This document shows positions 41,829 through 51,999 of a DNA stretch of 64,000 bases, piece after piece. A program made the position numbers and the translations under genes. The stretch covers positions 855,991-919,990 of the forward strand of contig JAHLLG010000002.1 in NCBI GenBank assembly GCA_020444275.1, given 5' to 3'. Numbering within the stretch: position 1 is the first letter of the stretch; every line of letters begins with the position of its first letter. The stretch comes from Bacteroidota bacterium (GTDB lineage: Bacteria; Bacteroidota; Bacteroidia; Bacteroidales; UBA12077). A model generated the notes under the pieces. That model was not told where the DNA came from, made no database searches, and saw only the letters and a list, made by a program, of their open reading frames with translations.

Positions 41829-42617
41829 TTAATTCATCATTTCGAACTTTAACGTATCAAGATCAGTTACCTGACCATCTATCACATTTACATCTTCAAT
41901 CATTTTCGATGCATATTCTGCTGTTGGTTCAAAATGTATTGCATATACTCCCTGATCAAGACCACCAAGTAAAAACTCACCAGTTATGGTATCAGCATAA
42001 GAACCTGTGGTGTCATTATTAAGTGAAATAGCCATAATATATGGTTTTGCTTCTACAGGATCAGCTACACCTTTAATTGCGCCATCAATAGCTTCAGTAT
42101 ACGCACGTATTACCGGTTTTAAGTTATATTGTCCGTTACCACGATCCACAACTGAACGTCCTGCATCAAAGTCAATCCAAATGGTGTAATTAATTCCTTC
42201 AATCAATTCGGCATGAACGTTAAACTTCAATCCTGAACTTTGTGCTGAAGGAGTTGTAAGATCATAATATGCATCACCATCTTTTACCTGGTTGTTATCT
42301 CCAAGTACTAATCTCATTTGAGAAATTGTACCGGCAGGTATTTCTTTCTGTACCAGTAAAGTATCGATTCCATTGGTAAAATCCAACAGATCATAAACTC
42401 CCGGATACGTGATATCTAAACTTTGCCATCCATCAGGATCATCAGCTTCAGAAGTGTTTATCATTACATCCTGAATATCAACCAATACTTCCTGATAATC
42501 AGCAGGAGCATCGGTTAAACGAACACTTAACACTGCTTTTCCTGAACCATTATCATCATCACTACATGCACTAAACATAAATAGTGCAATTATCACATAA
42601 ATTAATTTTTTCATCAT
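41829..42617 (-). CDS. DUF4382 lipoprotein, copy A
   Basis: A 262-residue protein with a lipoprotein signal (MMKKLIYVIIALFMFSAC, Cys18) followed by an acidic run SDDDNGSG that suggests surface export. The DUF4382 domain (about 30-165) contains SVRLTDAPADYQEVLVDIQD and IWIDFDAGRSVVDRGNGQY. A beta-sandwich of about 90 residues follows. It closely matches the protein at 42874-43674, so the two are a recent tandem duplication. DUF4382 proteins are exported and of unknown function. Confidence 0.88.
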   Translation of the reverse strand: MMKKLIYVIIALFMFSACSDDDNGSGKAVLSVRLTDAPADYQEVLVDIQDVMINTSEADDPDGWQSLDITYPGVYDLLDFTNGIDTLLVQKEIPAGTISQMRLVLGDNNQVKDGDAYYDLTTPSAQSSGLKFNVHAELIEGINYTIWIDFDAGRSVVDRGNGQYNLKPVIRAYTEAIDGAIKGVADPVEAKPYIMAISLNNDTTGSYADTITGEFLLGGLDQGVYAIHFEPTAEYASKMIEDVNVIDGQVTDLDTLKFEMMN

Positions 42618-42796
42618 TTTTTCCTCTTTTATTGGTTCTACAATTTGTAGTTAAACATGCAAAATCTATTCCTAATATCTTACATATCTGAATATTTACA
42701 TGCATATGTTTTATAATTCGCTCTGAGCGGCTTCTTTCAATCTATAATATTTTTCTATCAATTTGTTCTGTTGAAATTTCTCTGCATTACTTGATT

Positions 42797-42830
42797 TTTT
42801 TTCTACACTATGAGTATTTTTTCTACACTA
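42797..42830. repeat. Tandem 14-bp direct repeat, 20-bp period
   Basis: TTTTTTCTACACTA occurs at 42797-42810 and again at 42817-42830, in the gap between the two DUF4382 genes. A 20-bp period puts both copies on the same DNA face, as with sites for dimeric or LytTR-type regulators. Confidence 0.5.
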
Positions 42831-42873
42831 ACATAAAAAATTATAAATGTATCTATACAATTCAAACAATTTC

Positions 42874-43674
42874 TTATTTGCTAAAATTCATTTCAAATTT
42901 AATAGTATCAATTTCTGTTACTACTCCAGAAATTACTTCAATATTTTCGATTTCTTGTGATAGATATTCTTCGGTAGGCTTCAGTTTTAATGTATAGCTA
43001 CCTTCTTCAAGTCCGTTAATTAAGTATTCTCCATTAGTAGTATCAGCATAAGTACCCATAGTATCACTGCTCGATGAAATTGCCATTACATATGGTTTTG
43101 CTTCTATGGGAAAGATTACACCTTGAATACCACCATTCTCAGCTTCAGTATAGGCTCTGATAACAGGTTTAAGTAAAAATCCTCCGTTTCCTTTTTGAAC
43201 TATGGAACGCCCTGCATCAAAGTCGATCCAAAGGGTATAAGTAAATCCCTCGATAAGTGTTTCATTCAGATTAAATTTTAAACCTGAAGTTTGAGTCGAC
43301 GGCGTTTGAATATCATAATACTCACCGTCAACTTTTACCTGATTATTTTCACCCAGTATTAATCGTATCTGATTAATTGTCCCAGCAGGTATTTCTGTTT
43401 CAACCAATAAAGTATCAAATCCGCTGGTAAAATCAAGTAAATTGTAAACTCCCGGATAGGCTATATCTAAACTTTGCCACCCAAGTGTGTCGTTCTCGGT
43501 AGATAAATTAATCATTACATCTTGAATATCAATCAGTACTTCCTGATAATCTGCAGGAGCATCGGTTAAGCGTACTTTTAATACTGCTTGTTTGCTATTA
43601 TTGATACTTTCTTCAGTTTCACTGCATGCGCCCAACACAAATAATGCTATTACGACATAAATTAACTTTTTCAT
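42874..43674 (-). CDS. DUF4382 lipoprotein, copy B
   Basis: A 266-residue protein from the ATG at 43674, which starts the lipoprotein signal (MKKLIYVVIALFVLGAC, Cys17). An in-frame ATG at 43728 would add 18 mostly basic residues before it. The DUF4382 domain has KVRLTDAPADYQEVLIDIQD and WIDFDAGRSIVQKGNG, and the C-terminal beta-sandwich matches copy A in order. The divergence is greatest just after the cysteine, where copy A has Asp and this copy Glu. No second domain of known activity. Confidence 0.88.
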   Translation of the reverse strand: MKKLIYVVIALFVLGACSETEESINNSKQAVLKVRLTDAPADYQEVLIDIQDVMINLSTENDTLGWQSLDIAYPGVYNLLDFTSGFDTLLVETEIPAGTINQIRLILGENNQVKVDGEYYDIQTPSTQTSGLKFNLNETLIEGFTYTLWIDFDAGRSIVQKGNGGFLLKPVIRAYTEAENGGIQGVIFPIEAKPYVMAISSSSDTMGTYADTTNGEYLINGLEEGSYTLKLKPTEEYLSQEIENIEVISGVVTEIDTIKFEMNFSK

Positions 43675-44101
43675 CTTATAGTTCCTCTTTTTAAGTTTTA
43701 TATGAATAATTCGCCTGCATTTGTTCAAATGCCATACCGAAATCCAATAGATATTTAAAAACCAGACTTAGATATTGAAATAGTGGCAGTTAATCAGTAA
43801 TCATTAAAATTGTACAATATTTAGGAATTATCATTTTGCGCAAATCCTTCTCAAATTGATAATATTTGATCTATAAATACTACAACTTGATAACTCTCTG
43901 GATGGATTATGATTTATATTTCGTCCTTCTGTTAAATACCAAACCAAATGAATCAACGAAGAATAACAATTTGAAACGCCTTTCATACTACCATATCATT
44001 TTAGAATTGCTAAGGCGAATGGAATGATCGTATTTATATTTAATCGTTACAATACTAACATTTCCGGTTTTATCCTGACTCTAAAGAGTGCTCTCAACGA
44101 T
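43675..44101. other. 427-bp intergenic region, no gene seen
   Basis: AT-rich gap between the second DUF4382 gene start and the end of the CBM9/DUF5916 gene, both on the minus strand. It must hold the DUF4382 promoter. The only structure I see is a short ACTCT-AA-AGAGT hairpin near 44079-44090, which lacks a U-run. Confidence 0.5.
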
Positions 44102-46564
44102 TTACTTATTCTTTTTAAGATATTGATAATCTAAATAATACAATATTTTAAATGAGATACTATTAATTTGAGATTGCTGAAAAGTATTATCGAGATTATC
44201 CCAGAAATTATTAATAATCATGTTATCATCAGTGAATATGGCATTTTTCCAAACAATAGAAATATCACTTCCCGGAGCAAATCGCCATAAAAATTTCATA
44301 TCAATTGTAAATGCATTGTAATTGTAGTTCTCTTCATCTCCATATGTGTCATAGCCAAGAGATGGACCTAAACCTCCATCCTTCTGAAGTGTATAAAAGT
44401 CATCATACTCAACACGACTCCAATAGTGCCGCATCCTGAAGTTCAGTGACATTTTGTTATTAAAAATATAGTTGGTATTTAAGGTGTTAACAACTGTAGA
44501 AACATCTCTTCTTCCAAAATTAATTACTGTATTTTCATTATTATCTTCATAATCTTCAATATAACCATAGGAATTATAATTATAATCTAAAACAGTTCTA
44601 TAAATTAACAACCACTTATCGTTAAACCGAACGCGCGGAGAAACGGTTAACCAATATCCATATCTGTTATAATCAAAAGCTTTCCAACCACCAACACGAA
44701 CATCCAACGCCAATACTTTTCTATAATCTGTAGAAATCCATGTTTCATTTACAAAAGATCGTGGTTGTTCAAATTTCCATCCTTCTACACGTGGTTCAAA
44801 GTGATCATAATTTTTAAAAGGATTAAACTGCAAAAAGGTACCAACGCTAAAATAATTCTTTGCGAATGTAGTTCTTGATGACATATTGATTTCAAACTGC
44901 GCAAATTTTCTGGGTTGATACAAATTCTGATATACAAAATTAATTTCATTGTGCCAGTTAAGCACTTTCCAGAATGGTTCATTAATTCTATAATCAAACT
45001 CGGCATACCAGGTTGATTCATTATTTTGCTGGATATATCCCATATCGTTCGGGTCATACGTATCCGATTCCGTATTATGCATAAATTCAAACAAAAAATT
45101 ACCTTTTGTTTTAGAGAATTCAATGTAATATTTGTGTCCCAAATCGAGCGAATCGGTATATTTTTGGCTTATAGCACCACTACCTGAAAGTTTGTAAGAA
45201 TTTTCTTTATTCATAAAACTAAACTCAGTGGCCGTTACATCAGCAGTATAGTTTTCTTCCAAATGCATTACATTGGTATTTGCAAAACTTATGTACGAGT
45301 TATTTTTTAACGATTGATCTAAAACAAACATATTATAATTTGCAAACCCCTGTGTTTGATATTTTCTTTTTTCACCGGTAATGGTATCTTTTATGGTTGC
45401 GTCAGAAGCTCCGGTCATTGCATTAAAAAAACCTACTCCTAAACCTCCTTTGGTTCTTCCTGAAATTTTGGTTGCATTAATCAATTTTGTTTCGGACGGA
45501 TTCTCGCTTATTTCCTCATTCTCCTGTAAAATATCTTCCACATGATCAGCATCCTTAGGTTGTGATCCTACTCTTCTTGAATAAAATATTCCACCTTTGT
45601 TAAAAAGTTCTGTTCCTTCGGTAAAAAACGGGCGTTTTTCATCGTATTTAATTTCATATGGCGATAGGTTCAATACTTCATCATCGGATTGTACCTGTCC
45701 AAAATCCGGAATTAAGATCATATCTAACGTAAAACTCTGACTAATTCCCCATTTTAAATCCATTCCGGCATTAAAATCATTACCCCATGAATTATTATCT
45801 GCGTCATTCTCAAGATAAGCAGAAACATATGGTGTAACGGATAAGCGTAAAGGAGGCTCTATGTTTTTAATTCCGGTAATTTCTCCCATCTGATTGGTTA
45901 ATCCTTCCACATTAATATCAACAGGATTCCAGGTACTCCACTCTCTGAATCTTCTAATATGCCTAAAAAAATGAACGCCCCAGGTTTGGTTATCTTCTTT
46001 TGAAAATCGTAAAGCGGAATACGGAATTTTTATTTCTGCTATCCAGCCATAATCTGTAATTTTTACACTACTTTCCCAAACTCCATCCCAGTTTGGATCG
46101 CCATAGTTACCTGTATGCTTTCCATCTGATTGAACACCCGAGGCAGATACCATAAATTCTATGGCATTTACTCCATCATTAAATGTACTTAGTAAAATGG
46201 TAAAAAGATCGGAATTCATACCATTAAACTCATCTCGTACTCCCAAATCTTTAATGATGCTATCCGGATTGTTATCGTACATGATGGCACCAAAGTAGAT
46301 CGCATTGTCGGAATAGAACACTTTAACCTCGGTAGGTAATGAAGGTTGTTCCATATTATACGGTTCGTACTGTATGAAATCTTTTACTATAGCAGCTTTA
46401 GACCACACCTCTTCGTTAAGTTCACCATCAATTTTTGGCTCTTCATTAACCTTTACAATTTCAATAGTCTTTTTGTCGTTATTTAAGGCAATTGCAGAAA
46501 ATGACATAACAATTGCAACAAAACATATGATTACTTTCCTCACGTCTATTAATTTTAATCCCAA
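44102..46564 (-). CDS. Exported CBM9-like and DUF5916 protein
   Basis: An 820-residue protein with a signal peptide (KVIICFVAIVMSFSAIA, cleavage near 27). The CBM9-like domain covers about 32-225 (EPKIDGELNEEVWSKAAIVKDFIQYEP, then WGVHFFRHIRRFREWSTWNPV). The DUF5916 region follows to the C-terminus, with amphipathic strands consistent with an outer-membrane barrel (aromatic-rich ends, RFNDKWLLIYRT). The type is common in marine Bacteroidota; the ligand is unknown. Monocistronic as far as I can see. Confidence 0.88.
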   Translation of the reverse strand: MGLKLIDVRKVIICFVAIVMSFSAIALNNDKKTIEIVKVNEEPKIDGELNEEVWSKAAIVKDFIQYEPYNMEQPSLPTEVKVFYSDNAIYFGAIMYDNNPDSIIKDLGVRDEFNGMNSDLFTILLSTFNDGVNAIEFMVSASGVQSDGKHTGNYGDPNWDGVWESSVKITDYGWIAEIKIPYSALRFSKEDNQTWGVHFFRHIRRFREWSTWNPVDINVEGLTNQMGEITGIKNIEPPLRLSVTPYVSAYLENDADNNSWGNDFNAGMDLKWGISQSFTLDMILIPDFGQVQSDDEVLNLSPYEIKYDEKRPFFTEGTELFNKGGIFYSRRVGSQPKDADHVEDILQENEEISENPSETKLINATKISGRTKGGLGVGFFNAMTGASDATIKDTITGEKRKYQTQGFANYNMFVLDQSLKNNSYISFANTNVMHLEENYTADVTATEFSFMNKENSYKLSGSGAISQKYTDSLDLGHKYYIEFSKTKGNFLFEFMHNTESDTYDPNDMGYIQQNNESTWYAEFDYRINEPFWKVLNWHNEINFVYQNLYQPRKFAQFEINMSSRTTFAKNYFSVGTFLQFNPFKNYDHFEPRVEGWKFEQPRSFVNETWISTDYRKVLALDVRVGGWKAFDYNRYGYWLTVSPRVRFNDKWLLIYRTVLDYNYNSYGYIEDYEDNNENTVINFGRRDVSTVVNTLNTNYIFNNKMSLNFRMRHYWSRVEYDDFYTLQKDGGLGPSLGYDTYGDEENYNYNAFTIDMKFLWRFAPGSDISIVWKNAIFTDDNMIINNFWDNLDNTFQQSQINSISFKILYYLDYQYLKKNK

Positions 46565-46603
46565 AAAAAAGACTACTTTATCTTAAAATGGTTTAATCTA
46601 AAT

Positions 46604-48184
46604 TTAAAATTCTGAGGTAAAATGAAATTTTATTTTGTCAAATTTCTCCTGAGCCATATGCAAAGAATACGAAGAGTCGGCCATAAACACCTCTCTACCA
46701 TGCTTATCGATAGCGATTGAATTAAATTTTCGTTTACGGAAATCTTCTAGCTGATCTTTATCAGATGATTCAATCCAACATGCTTTATGCATTTGAATCG
46801 GTTCATATTTGCATTTTGCTCCATACTCATGCTCCAAACGAAACTGAATAACATCAAACTGAAGCTGCCCAACCGTACCAATAATTTTTCTTCCGTTAAA
46901 TTTGTTAGTAAATAACTGCGCAACACCTTCGTCCATTAATTGATCTATACCTTTTGCCAACTGTTTATATTTCATTGGGTCGGCATTCTCAACATATCGG
47001 AACATTTCCGGAGAGAAACTTGGGAGCCCTTTAAAATGAATTTCTTCACCTTCTGTTAAAGTATCGCCAATTTTGAAGTTCCCTGTATCGTGAATACCCA
47101 CAATATCTCCAGGAAACGCTTCATCAACTATTGATTTCTTTTCGGCCATAAACGCTGTTGGCGAAGGAAATTTCATTTTTTTTCCTGCACTAACATGTAA
47201 ATAATTGGTGTTACGCTTAAAAGTTCCTGAACAAATTTTCACAAATGCCAACCGGTCGCGATGATTTGGATCCATATTGGCGTGAATCTTAAATATAAAT
47301 CCTGAAAATTTATTTTCGAACGGATCAATTTCTCTTTCCTCGGCAACTACAGGTCGTGGGTGAGGTGCTATATTGATAAAGCAATTTAATAGTTCCTGTA
47401 CGCCAAAATTATTTAATGCACTACCAAAAAATACCGGGGCCAAATCTGCAGATAGGTAATCATCTACTTCGAACTTAGGATAAACTTCGGTAATTAACTC
47501 CAATTCTTCGCGTAGTGTTTCTGCATATTTATCACCAATATAACCTTCCAGTTCAGGATTACTGATATCTTTAAATTCAATGGAATCGGTAATGGTTTGC
47601 TTTACTTCTCCACTAAAAAGGTTAAGTTTTTCTTCGTAAATATTATATACACCTTTAAAAGTTGGTCCGTTACTTATTGGCCAACTTAGTGGTCGCGCAT
47701 GAATTTTTAATTCGCTTTCAATTTCGTCAAGCAATTCAAACGGGTCCTTTCCACTTCTGTCTAATTTATTGATAAAAACCATTACCGGAGTTTTGCGCAT
47801 TCGGCATACTTCCATCAATTTTCTGGTTTGCGGCTCCACTCCTTTTGCCGAATCAATAACAATAATTACACTATCCACAGCAGTTAACGTACGGAATGTA
47901 TCTTCGGCAAAATCCTGGTGACCAGGTGTATCCAGAATGTTAATTTTCTTTCCTTTATATTCGAACCCCATTACAGAAGTAGCCACAGAAATACCACGCT
48001 GTCGCTCAATTTCCATGAAGTCAGAGGTAGCCGTTTTTTTTATCTTATTACTTTTAACAGCACCAGCTACATGAATTGCTCCTCCAAACAATAACAGTTT
48101 TTCTGTTAATGTAGTTTTCCCGGCATCGGGGTGACTTACAATTCCAAATGTTCTTCTACGTTGTATCTCTTCTTTAAATCCCAT
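46604..48184 (-). CDS. prfC: Peptide chain release factor 3
   Basis: A 526-residue translational GTPase: G1 [15 protein letters not shown] (17-31), effector and G2 region [15 protein letters not shown]3 DTPGHQDF, G4 NKLD, then domain II and the RF3-specific C-terminal domain ([21 protein letters not shown]). It removes RF1 and RF2 from the ribosome after peptide release. Length matches E. coli RF3. A short 39-bp gap separates it from the DUF5916 gene downstream. Confidence 0.96.
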   Translation of the reverse strand: MGFKEEIQRRRTFGIVSHPDAGKTTLTEKLLLFGGAIHVAGAVKSNKIKKTATSDFMEIERQRGISVATSVMGFEYKGKKINILDTPGHQDFAEDTFRTLTAVDSVIIVIDSAKGVEPQTRKLMEVCRMRKTPVMVFINKLDRSGKDPFELLDEIESELKIHARPLSWPISNGPTFKGVYNIYEEKLNLFSGEVKQTITDSIEFKDISNPELEGYIGDKYAETLREELELITEVYPKFEVDDYLSADLAPVFFGSALNNFGVQELLNCFINIAPHPRPVVAEEREIDPFENKFSGFIFKIHANMDPNHRDRLAFVKICSGTFKRNTNYLHVSAGKKMKFPSPTAFMAEKKSIVDEAFPGDIVGIHDTGNFKIGDTLTEGEEIHFKGLPSFSPEMFRYVENADPMKYKQLAKGIDQLMDEGVAQLFTNKFNGRKIIGTVGQLQFDVIQFRLEHEYGAKCKYEPIQMHKACWIESSDKDQLEDFRKRKFNSIAIDKHGREVFMADSSYSLHMAQEKFDKIKFHFTSEF

Positions 48185-48271
48185 ATCAATAAAAATTAAC
48201 AGCTTCGAAACCTAAGTTGTTCGAAGCTGCAAAAATATAAAATTGCACATGAATTGCTAATAGAATTTGCT

Positions 48272-49900
48272 TTAATTATTGGTGATTAACTTGCCTGAAC
48301 TAAATGTTTTTGAAATTTGAATGTATGGAATTTCTTCTGCAAGAACTTCCATAATATCTTTTTCCAGAATAATGAAATCTGCAAACTTACCTGCTTCGAT
48401 ACTGCCTTTTTCATTTTCTTCAAAAGCTGCTTTAGCCGCCCAAATAGTCATTGATTTTAAGGTTTCTTCACGAGTTAAAGCATTTTCCATTTGAAAACCC
48501 TCTTCAGGATATCCTTCCAAATCTTTTCTGGTAACCGATGCATAAAACGTTAATCGGGGATCGATCTGTTCAACCGGAAAATCTGTTCCGTTTGGAATCC
48601 ATCCGTTTTGCTCTAATAATTGTTTATAGATGTAAGCATTTTTTATTCGCTCTCCCAATCTTTCATCTGCCCAGTACATATCTGATGTACAGTGTGTAGA
48701 TTGAATAGAAGGAACAATACTATACTTACCAAATTTATGAAGGTCGTCAGGATGTATAACTTGTGCATGTTCTATTCTCCAGCGCTTGTCGTTTTTTCCT
48801 TTTAGATATTGCGCATAAATATTTAATATCAATCTATTCGCGCTATCACCAATTGCATGCGTATTGATCTGATAGTTATTTTCATTTGCCAGTTTACACA
48901 TTTCTTGATAAAATTCAAATGGTTCTATTATCAAGCCATAATTTTCAGGATCATCAGAATAGGGTTCCAGCAAGGCTGCTCCTCTTGAACCTAGTGCTCC
49001 ATCGGCATATAGTTTAATTGAACGAACATTTAATTGATCTGTTTTATAAATACCTTTTTTTACAAAATGCTCTATGTTTTCTTCGTTTGGTTCAAGCATG
49101 GCATACACACGCATGTGCAGATCGCCTGTCTTTTGCAATGAGTCTAATAATAAGACCTGCTTTTTATATAATCCGGCATCGCAAACCGATGTTAAGCCTA
49201 CATTAAAGCAATTTTGTTCGCCTTGTTTTAAAGCTTTAATGGTAGTTTCCAAATCAGGATCAGGAATTAAATCACTTACCAGTTCCATGGCATTATCGAT
49301 TAGCACTCCGGTTGGTTCTCCATTTTTTAAAATTACCTTCCCTCCTTCTATTTTAGCATTTGCATTAATACCACCAAGTTCCAATGCTTTTGAGTTAGCA
49401 ATCGCTGCATGACCATCAACTCTTTTCAAATACACCGGTTTATCAGGAAATAATTGATCCAGTTTCTCTTTTGTTGGAAATTCTTTTACTTCCCAGTCGT
49501 TTTGATCCCAGCTTCGCCCTAAAACCCAGTCTGAGTTGTATTTTTCATCATGATTTTTAATGATTTCCAGTATTTCATCAAACGATTTGGTTCCTCTTAA
49601 ATCTGCTTGTAACAAAGTCATGCAATATCCATAAAAATGCGCATGCGCATCAATGAATCCCGGATAAATGAATTTTCCATCAAAATCGATAATTTGATCT
49701 GACTTGTATTTCGATGTGATTTCCTGGGATGTTCCAACCTCGACAAATTTTCCGTCTTTAACAGCAAAACTTTCTGCTTTTGAAAAATCTGAATCTACCG
49801 TATAAATGTTTGCATTCGTTATAATTAAATCTACTTCTTTATTTTGATTACATGAACTCATAACTAAAACAATAAGTAATATCAAACCTATATTTTTCAT
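48272..49900 (-). CDS. Lipoprotein amidohydrolase, YtcJ-like (amidohydrolase 3 family)
   Basis: A 542-residue protein with a lipoprotein signal (MKNIGLILLIVLVMSSC, Cys17). The metal-dependent hydrolase fold starts at about 22 with the small beta-domain, then DAHAHFYGYC with metal-binding histidines, NTHAIGDSANR, WRIEHAQVIHPDD, and NGTDFPVEQIDPRLTFYASVTR near the end. YtcJ-like proteins are annotated as amidohydrolases of unknown substrate. Membrane anchoring suggests action on periplasmic compounds. Confidence 0.92.
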   Translation of the reverse strand: MKNIGLILLIVLVMSSCNQNKEVDLIITNANIYTVDSDFSKAESFAVKDGKFVEVGTSQEITSKYKSDQIIDFDGKFIYPGFIDAHAHFYGYCMTLLQADLRGTKSFDEILEIIKNHDEKYNSDWVLGRSWDQNDWEVKEFPTKEKLDQLFPDKPVYLKRVDGHAAIANSKALELGGINANAKIEGGKVILKNGEPTGVLIDNAMELVSDLIPDPDLETTIKALKQGEQNCFNVGLTSVCDAGLYKKQVLLLDSLQKTGDLHMRVYAMLEPNEENIEHFVKKGIYKTDQLNVRSIKLYADGALGSRGAALLEPYSDDPENYGLIIEPFEFYQEMCKLANENNYQINTHAIGDSANRLILNIYAQYLKGKNDKRWRIEHAQVIHPDDLHKFGKYSIVPSIQSTHCTSDMYWADERLGERIKNAYIYKQLLEQNGWIPNGTDFPVEQIDPRLTFYASVTRKDLEGYPEEGFQMENALTREETLKSMTIWAAKAAFEENEKGSIEAGKFADFIILEKDIMEVLAEEIPYIQISKTFSSGKLITNN

Positions 49901-49953
49901 AATGATACGTGTTAGAATTAAAATCTAAAATTATAAAATCTAAAGTGTAGTTA

Positions 49954-51249
49954 CTAAGAATTTGAAACTATTCTTTTTTTATACGACCATCGTAAGATGT
50001 AAACACCAAATAAAAGCGACAATATGGCCAATCCAAATGTTGCTGAAAAACCAAGGAGTTCATAAAACGCAATACCAATAACCGGAGCTGCTATTCCTCG
50101 TAATCCGGTAGCAAAAAGGTGGATCGACTGGTAATTACCAGCCTCTTCGTTCTTAGCAAAATAAGATGATCCAATATTCCACGATAATAGCATGGAGGCG
50201 GTAAATAATCCATAAAAGATTGTAGAGATAAGTAAAGATAGATATATTTTTAAATTCCATAACTCAACATGATATGGAATAAATTCAGCTAACCCAATAA
50301 ATAAAATATACCCGGCTAAAGAAACAAATGGAATAACAGTAAATCTTCTTGGGTCAATTTTTCCTAACATTTTTCCAAATATTGGCAATAATATAATCGC
50401 TATTACATTATATGCATTTTGATAGAACGCCACACTGGAGTAATTCAAATTTAACGCTTTATCGTAAAAAATATTAATGACAGAGCGTGTACTCATGAAA
50501 CCAAATCCGTAAAACATGTAAGCTATTTCAAAATCAAAATACGCTTTATTTGTTTTCAGGATATGAATCATCTTCTTGAAAGATCCCCACACAGCATCAA
50601 TAATTCCCTGTGAAATTTCAGGCACTTCTTTAGGAATGTATTCAATTAATGAAATGGCTACTACACTAATAATTCCTAAAATTCCAAGTACAGGGAAAAA
50701 CCAAGTAAATGAAAAATCGTTTCGATCAAGCAAAATACCTAATACAAAAAAGGTAACCATCATGGTGATTTGCCGGATAGAAGAAGATATTCCATAGAAC
50801 CTTCCAAAATTTTCGTTGCTATAGCTATTCTTTAAAAACAGATTAATCGTTGGAAGCACTATTGGATAAGATAGATAATACGTAAAGAAAATAAATAGGA
50901 ATACGTAATGATAGATAGAATTTACGGTATATAATTCAGGATTTTTAGGAAAAAACAGCAATATTAAAAGTGGCAAATGGGTTAAAAAGCCTGCTCTTCT
51001 GAGCATTTTCCGTTTGCGTTGTGTTCTGTAAATCAATTCATTAAAAAATACCGATAAAAGCATCACAATCACGCCGGATTGAAAAAGGAAACTTAGTTGA
51101 TAACTGGTACCATTCAAACTTTTAATAAAAACATATTCGTTCAATAACAATGCAGCACGGATCATTCCATCAATAATGGAAAAAACCATATGAAGATAAA
51201 AAGTCTTTTTTTCCTTACTATTTAAATATCTGAGTACTTTTAACTGCAT
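49954..51249 (-). CDS. MFS transporter
   Basis: A 431-residue protein with about 12 membrane segments, for example YVFLFIFFTYYLSYPIVLPTINLFL and YHVELWNLKIYLSLLISTIF. The first cytoplasmic loop has RTQRKRKMLRRAG where the usual GxxxDRxGRR motif would be. It belongs to the major facilitator superfamily; the substrate is unknown. It is transcribed just before the amidohydrolase gene, 53 bp apart, so the two may form a transport and hydrolysis unit. Confidence 0.85.
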   Translation of the reverse strand: MQLKVLRYLNSKEKKTFYLHMVFSIIDGMIRAALLLNEYVFIKSLNGTSYQLSFLFQSGVIVMLLSVFFNELIYRTQRKRKMLRRAGFLTHLPLLILLFFPKNPELYTVNSIYHYVFLFIFFTYYLSYPIVLPTINLFLKNSYSNENFGRFYGISSSIRQITMMVTFFVLGILLDRNDFSFTWFFPVLGILGIISVVAISLIEYIPKEVPEISQGIIDAVWGSFKKMIHILKTNKAYFDFEIAYMFYGFGFMSTRSVINIFYDKALNLNYSSVAFYQNAYNVIAIILLPIFGKMLGKIDPRRFTVIPFVSLAGYILFIGLAEFIPYHVELWNLKIYLSLLISTIFYGLFTASMLLSWNIGSSYFAKNEEAGNYQSIHLFATGLRGIAAPVIGIAFYELLGFSATFGLAILSLLFGVYILRWSYKKRIVSNS

Positions 51250-51497
51250 TCAAAATATGTTTTTGCGCTGCAAAGATAAATTAACTTTATCTCGTTTTAT
51301 TGGCTTTAAGCATTTTTTAATGTTTTGAGATGAATACAACATTAAACGTAATTATAAAACTTGTTGATTTGCAAGGCCTGAAAGCATTGAAAATATTTGT
51401 GCAACTTTTAGTCTATTTTTAACTGATTTTGGTATTTAATTAAAGTCAAATAACAATTTTAATTGAACATTGTTATCTCAAAATAATCTTATAATAT

Positions 51498-51505
51498 TAC
51501 CTTTG
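51498..51505 (+). promoter_or_regulatory. Candidate -7 box for the fRMsr / TPR unit
   Basis: TACCTTTG matches the Bacteroidota -7 consensus TAnnTTTG exactly, 20 bp before the start codon at 51526. The corresponding -33 element is weak (ATTG at about 51469). The 5' leader would be very short. Confidence 0.45.
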
Positions 51506-51525
51506 AATTTCAAATTATAAATATC

Positions 51526-51990
51526 ATGGATAATAAGAAGAAACAAGGACGATACGAACGAATTTACACACAGTTAAAAGAACTGCTTGTAAAAACAGAT
51601 GACCCTTTTGCGAGAATGTCATCTATTATAGCGGTTTTACATCATAAAATGGATTACTTTTTCTGGACAGGCTACTACTTTTTAAAAGATGGAAAATTGA
51701 TTGTCGGACAGTATCAAGGGCCTGTTGCTTGCCAGGAGCTAGCCAAAGATACAGGAGTTTGCTGGGCAGGAATTAATGAAAAAAAAGCTATCGTTGTTCC
51801 AGATGTAGAAAAATTTCCGGGACATATTGCATGCGATTCGCGTTCTAAATCAGAAATAGTTATTCCTGTAAAGGATAATCAAGGTAATATAATCGGTGTT
51901 TTAGACGTTGATAGTAATGAATACAATCAGTTTAATGAGGTGGATGAAGAGTATCTGACTGAAATTTTAAATTTAATATACACTGCATAA
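51526..51990 (+). CDS. msrC: Free methionine-(R)-sulfoxide reductase, GAF-domain type
   Basis: A 154-residue single GAF domain. The three cysteines are Cys69 (VACQEL), Cys79 (GVCWAG) and Cys103 (IACDSRS), with spacings of 10 and 24, identical to the E. coli fRMsr cysteines 84, 94 and 118 (as known for the family). Cys103 is the likely catalytic residue. It reduces free methionine R-sulfoxide. A TPR-protein gene follows 9 bp downstream. Confidence 0.93.
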   Translation: MDNKKKQGRYERIYTQLKELLVKTDDPFARMSSIIAVLHHKMDYFFWTGYYFLKDGKLIVGQYQGPVACQELAKDTGVCWAGINEKKAIVVPDVEKFPGHIACDSRSKSEIVIPVKDNQGNIIGVLDVDSNEYNQFNEVDEEYLTEILNLIYTA

Positions 51991-51999
51991 TCAGTTTCA

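Noticed and set aside
44785-45123. 112-codon frame on the same strand inside the CBM9/DUF5916 gene.
   Set aside because: It is out of frame with a long, coherent outer-membrane protein and has no recognisable domain.
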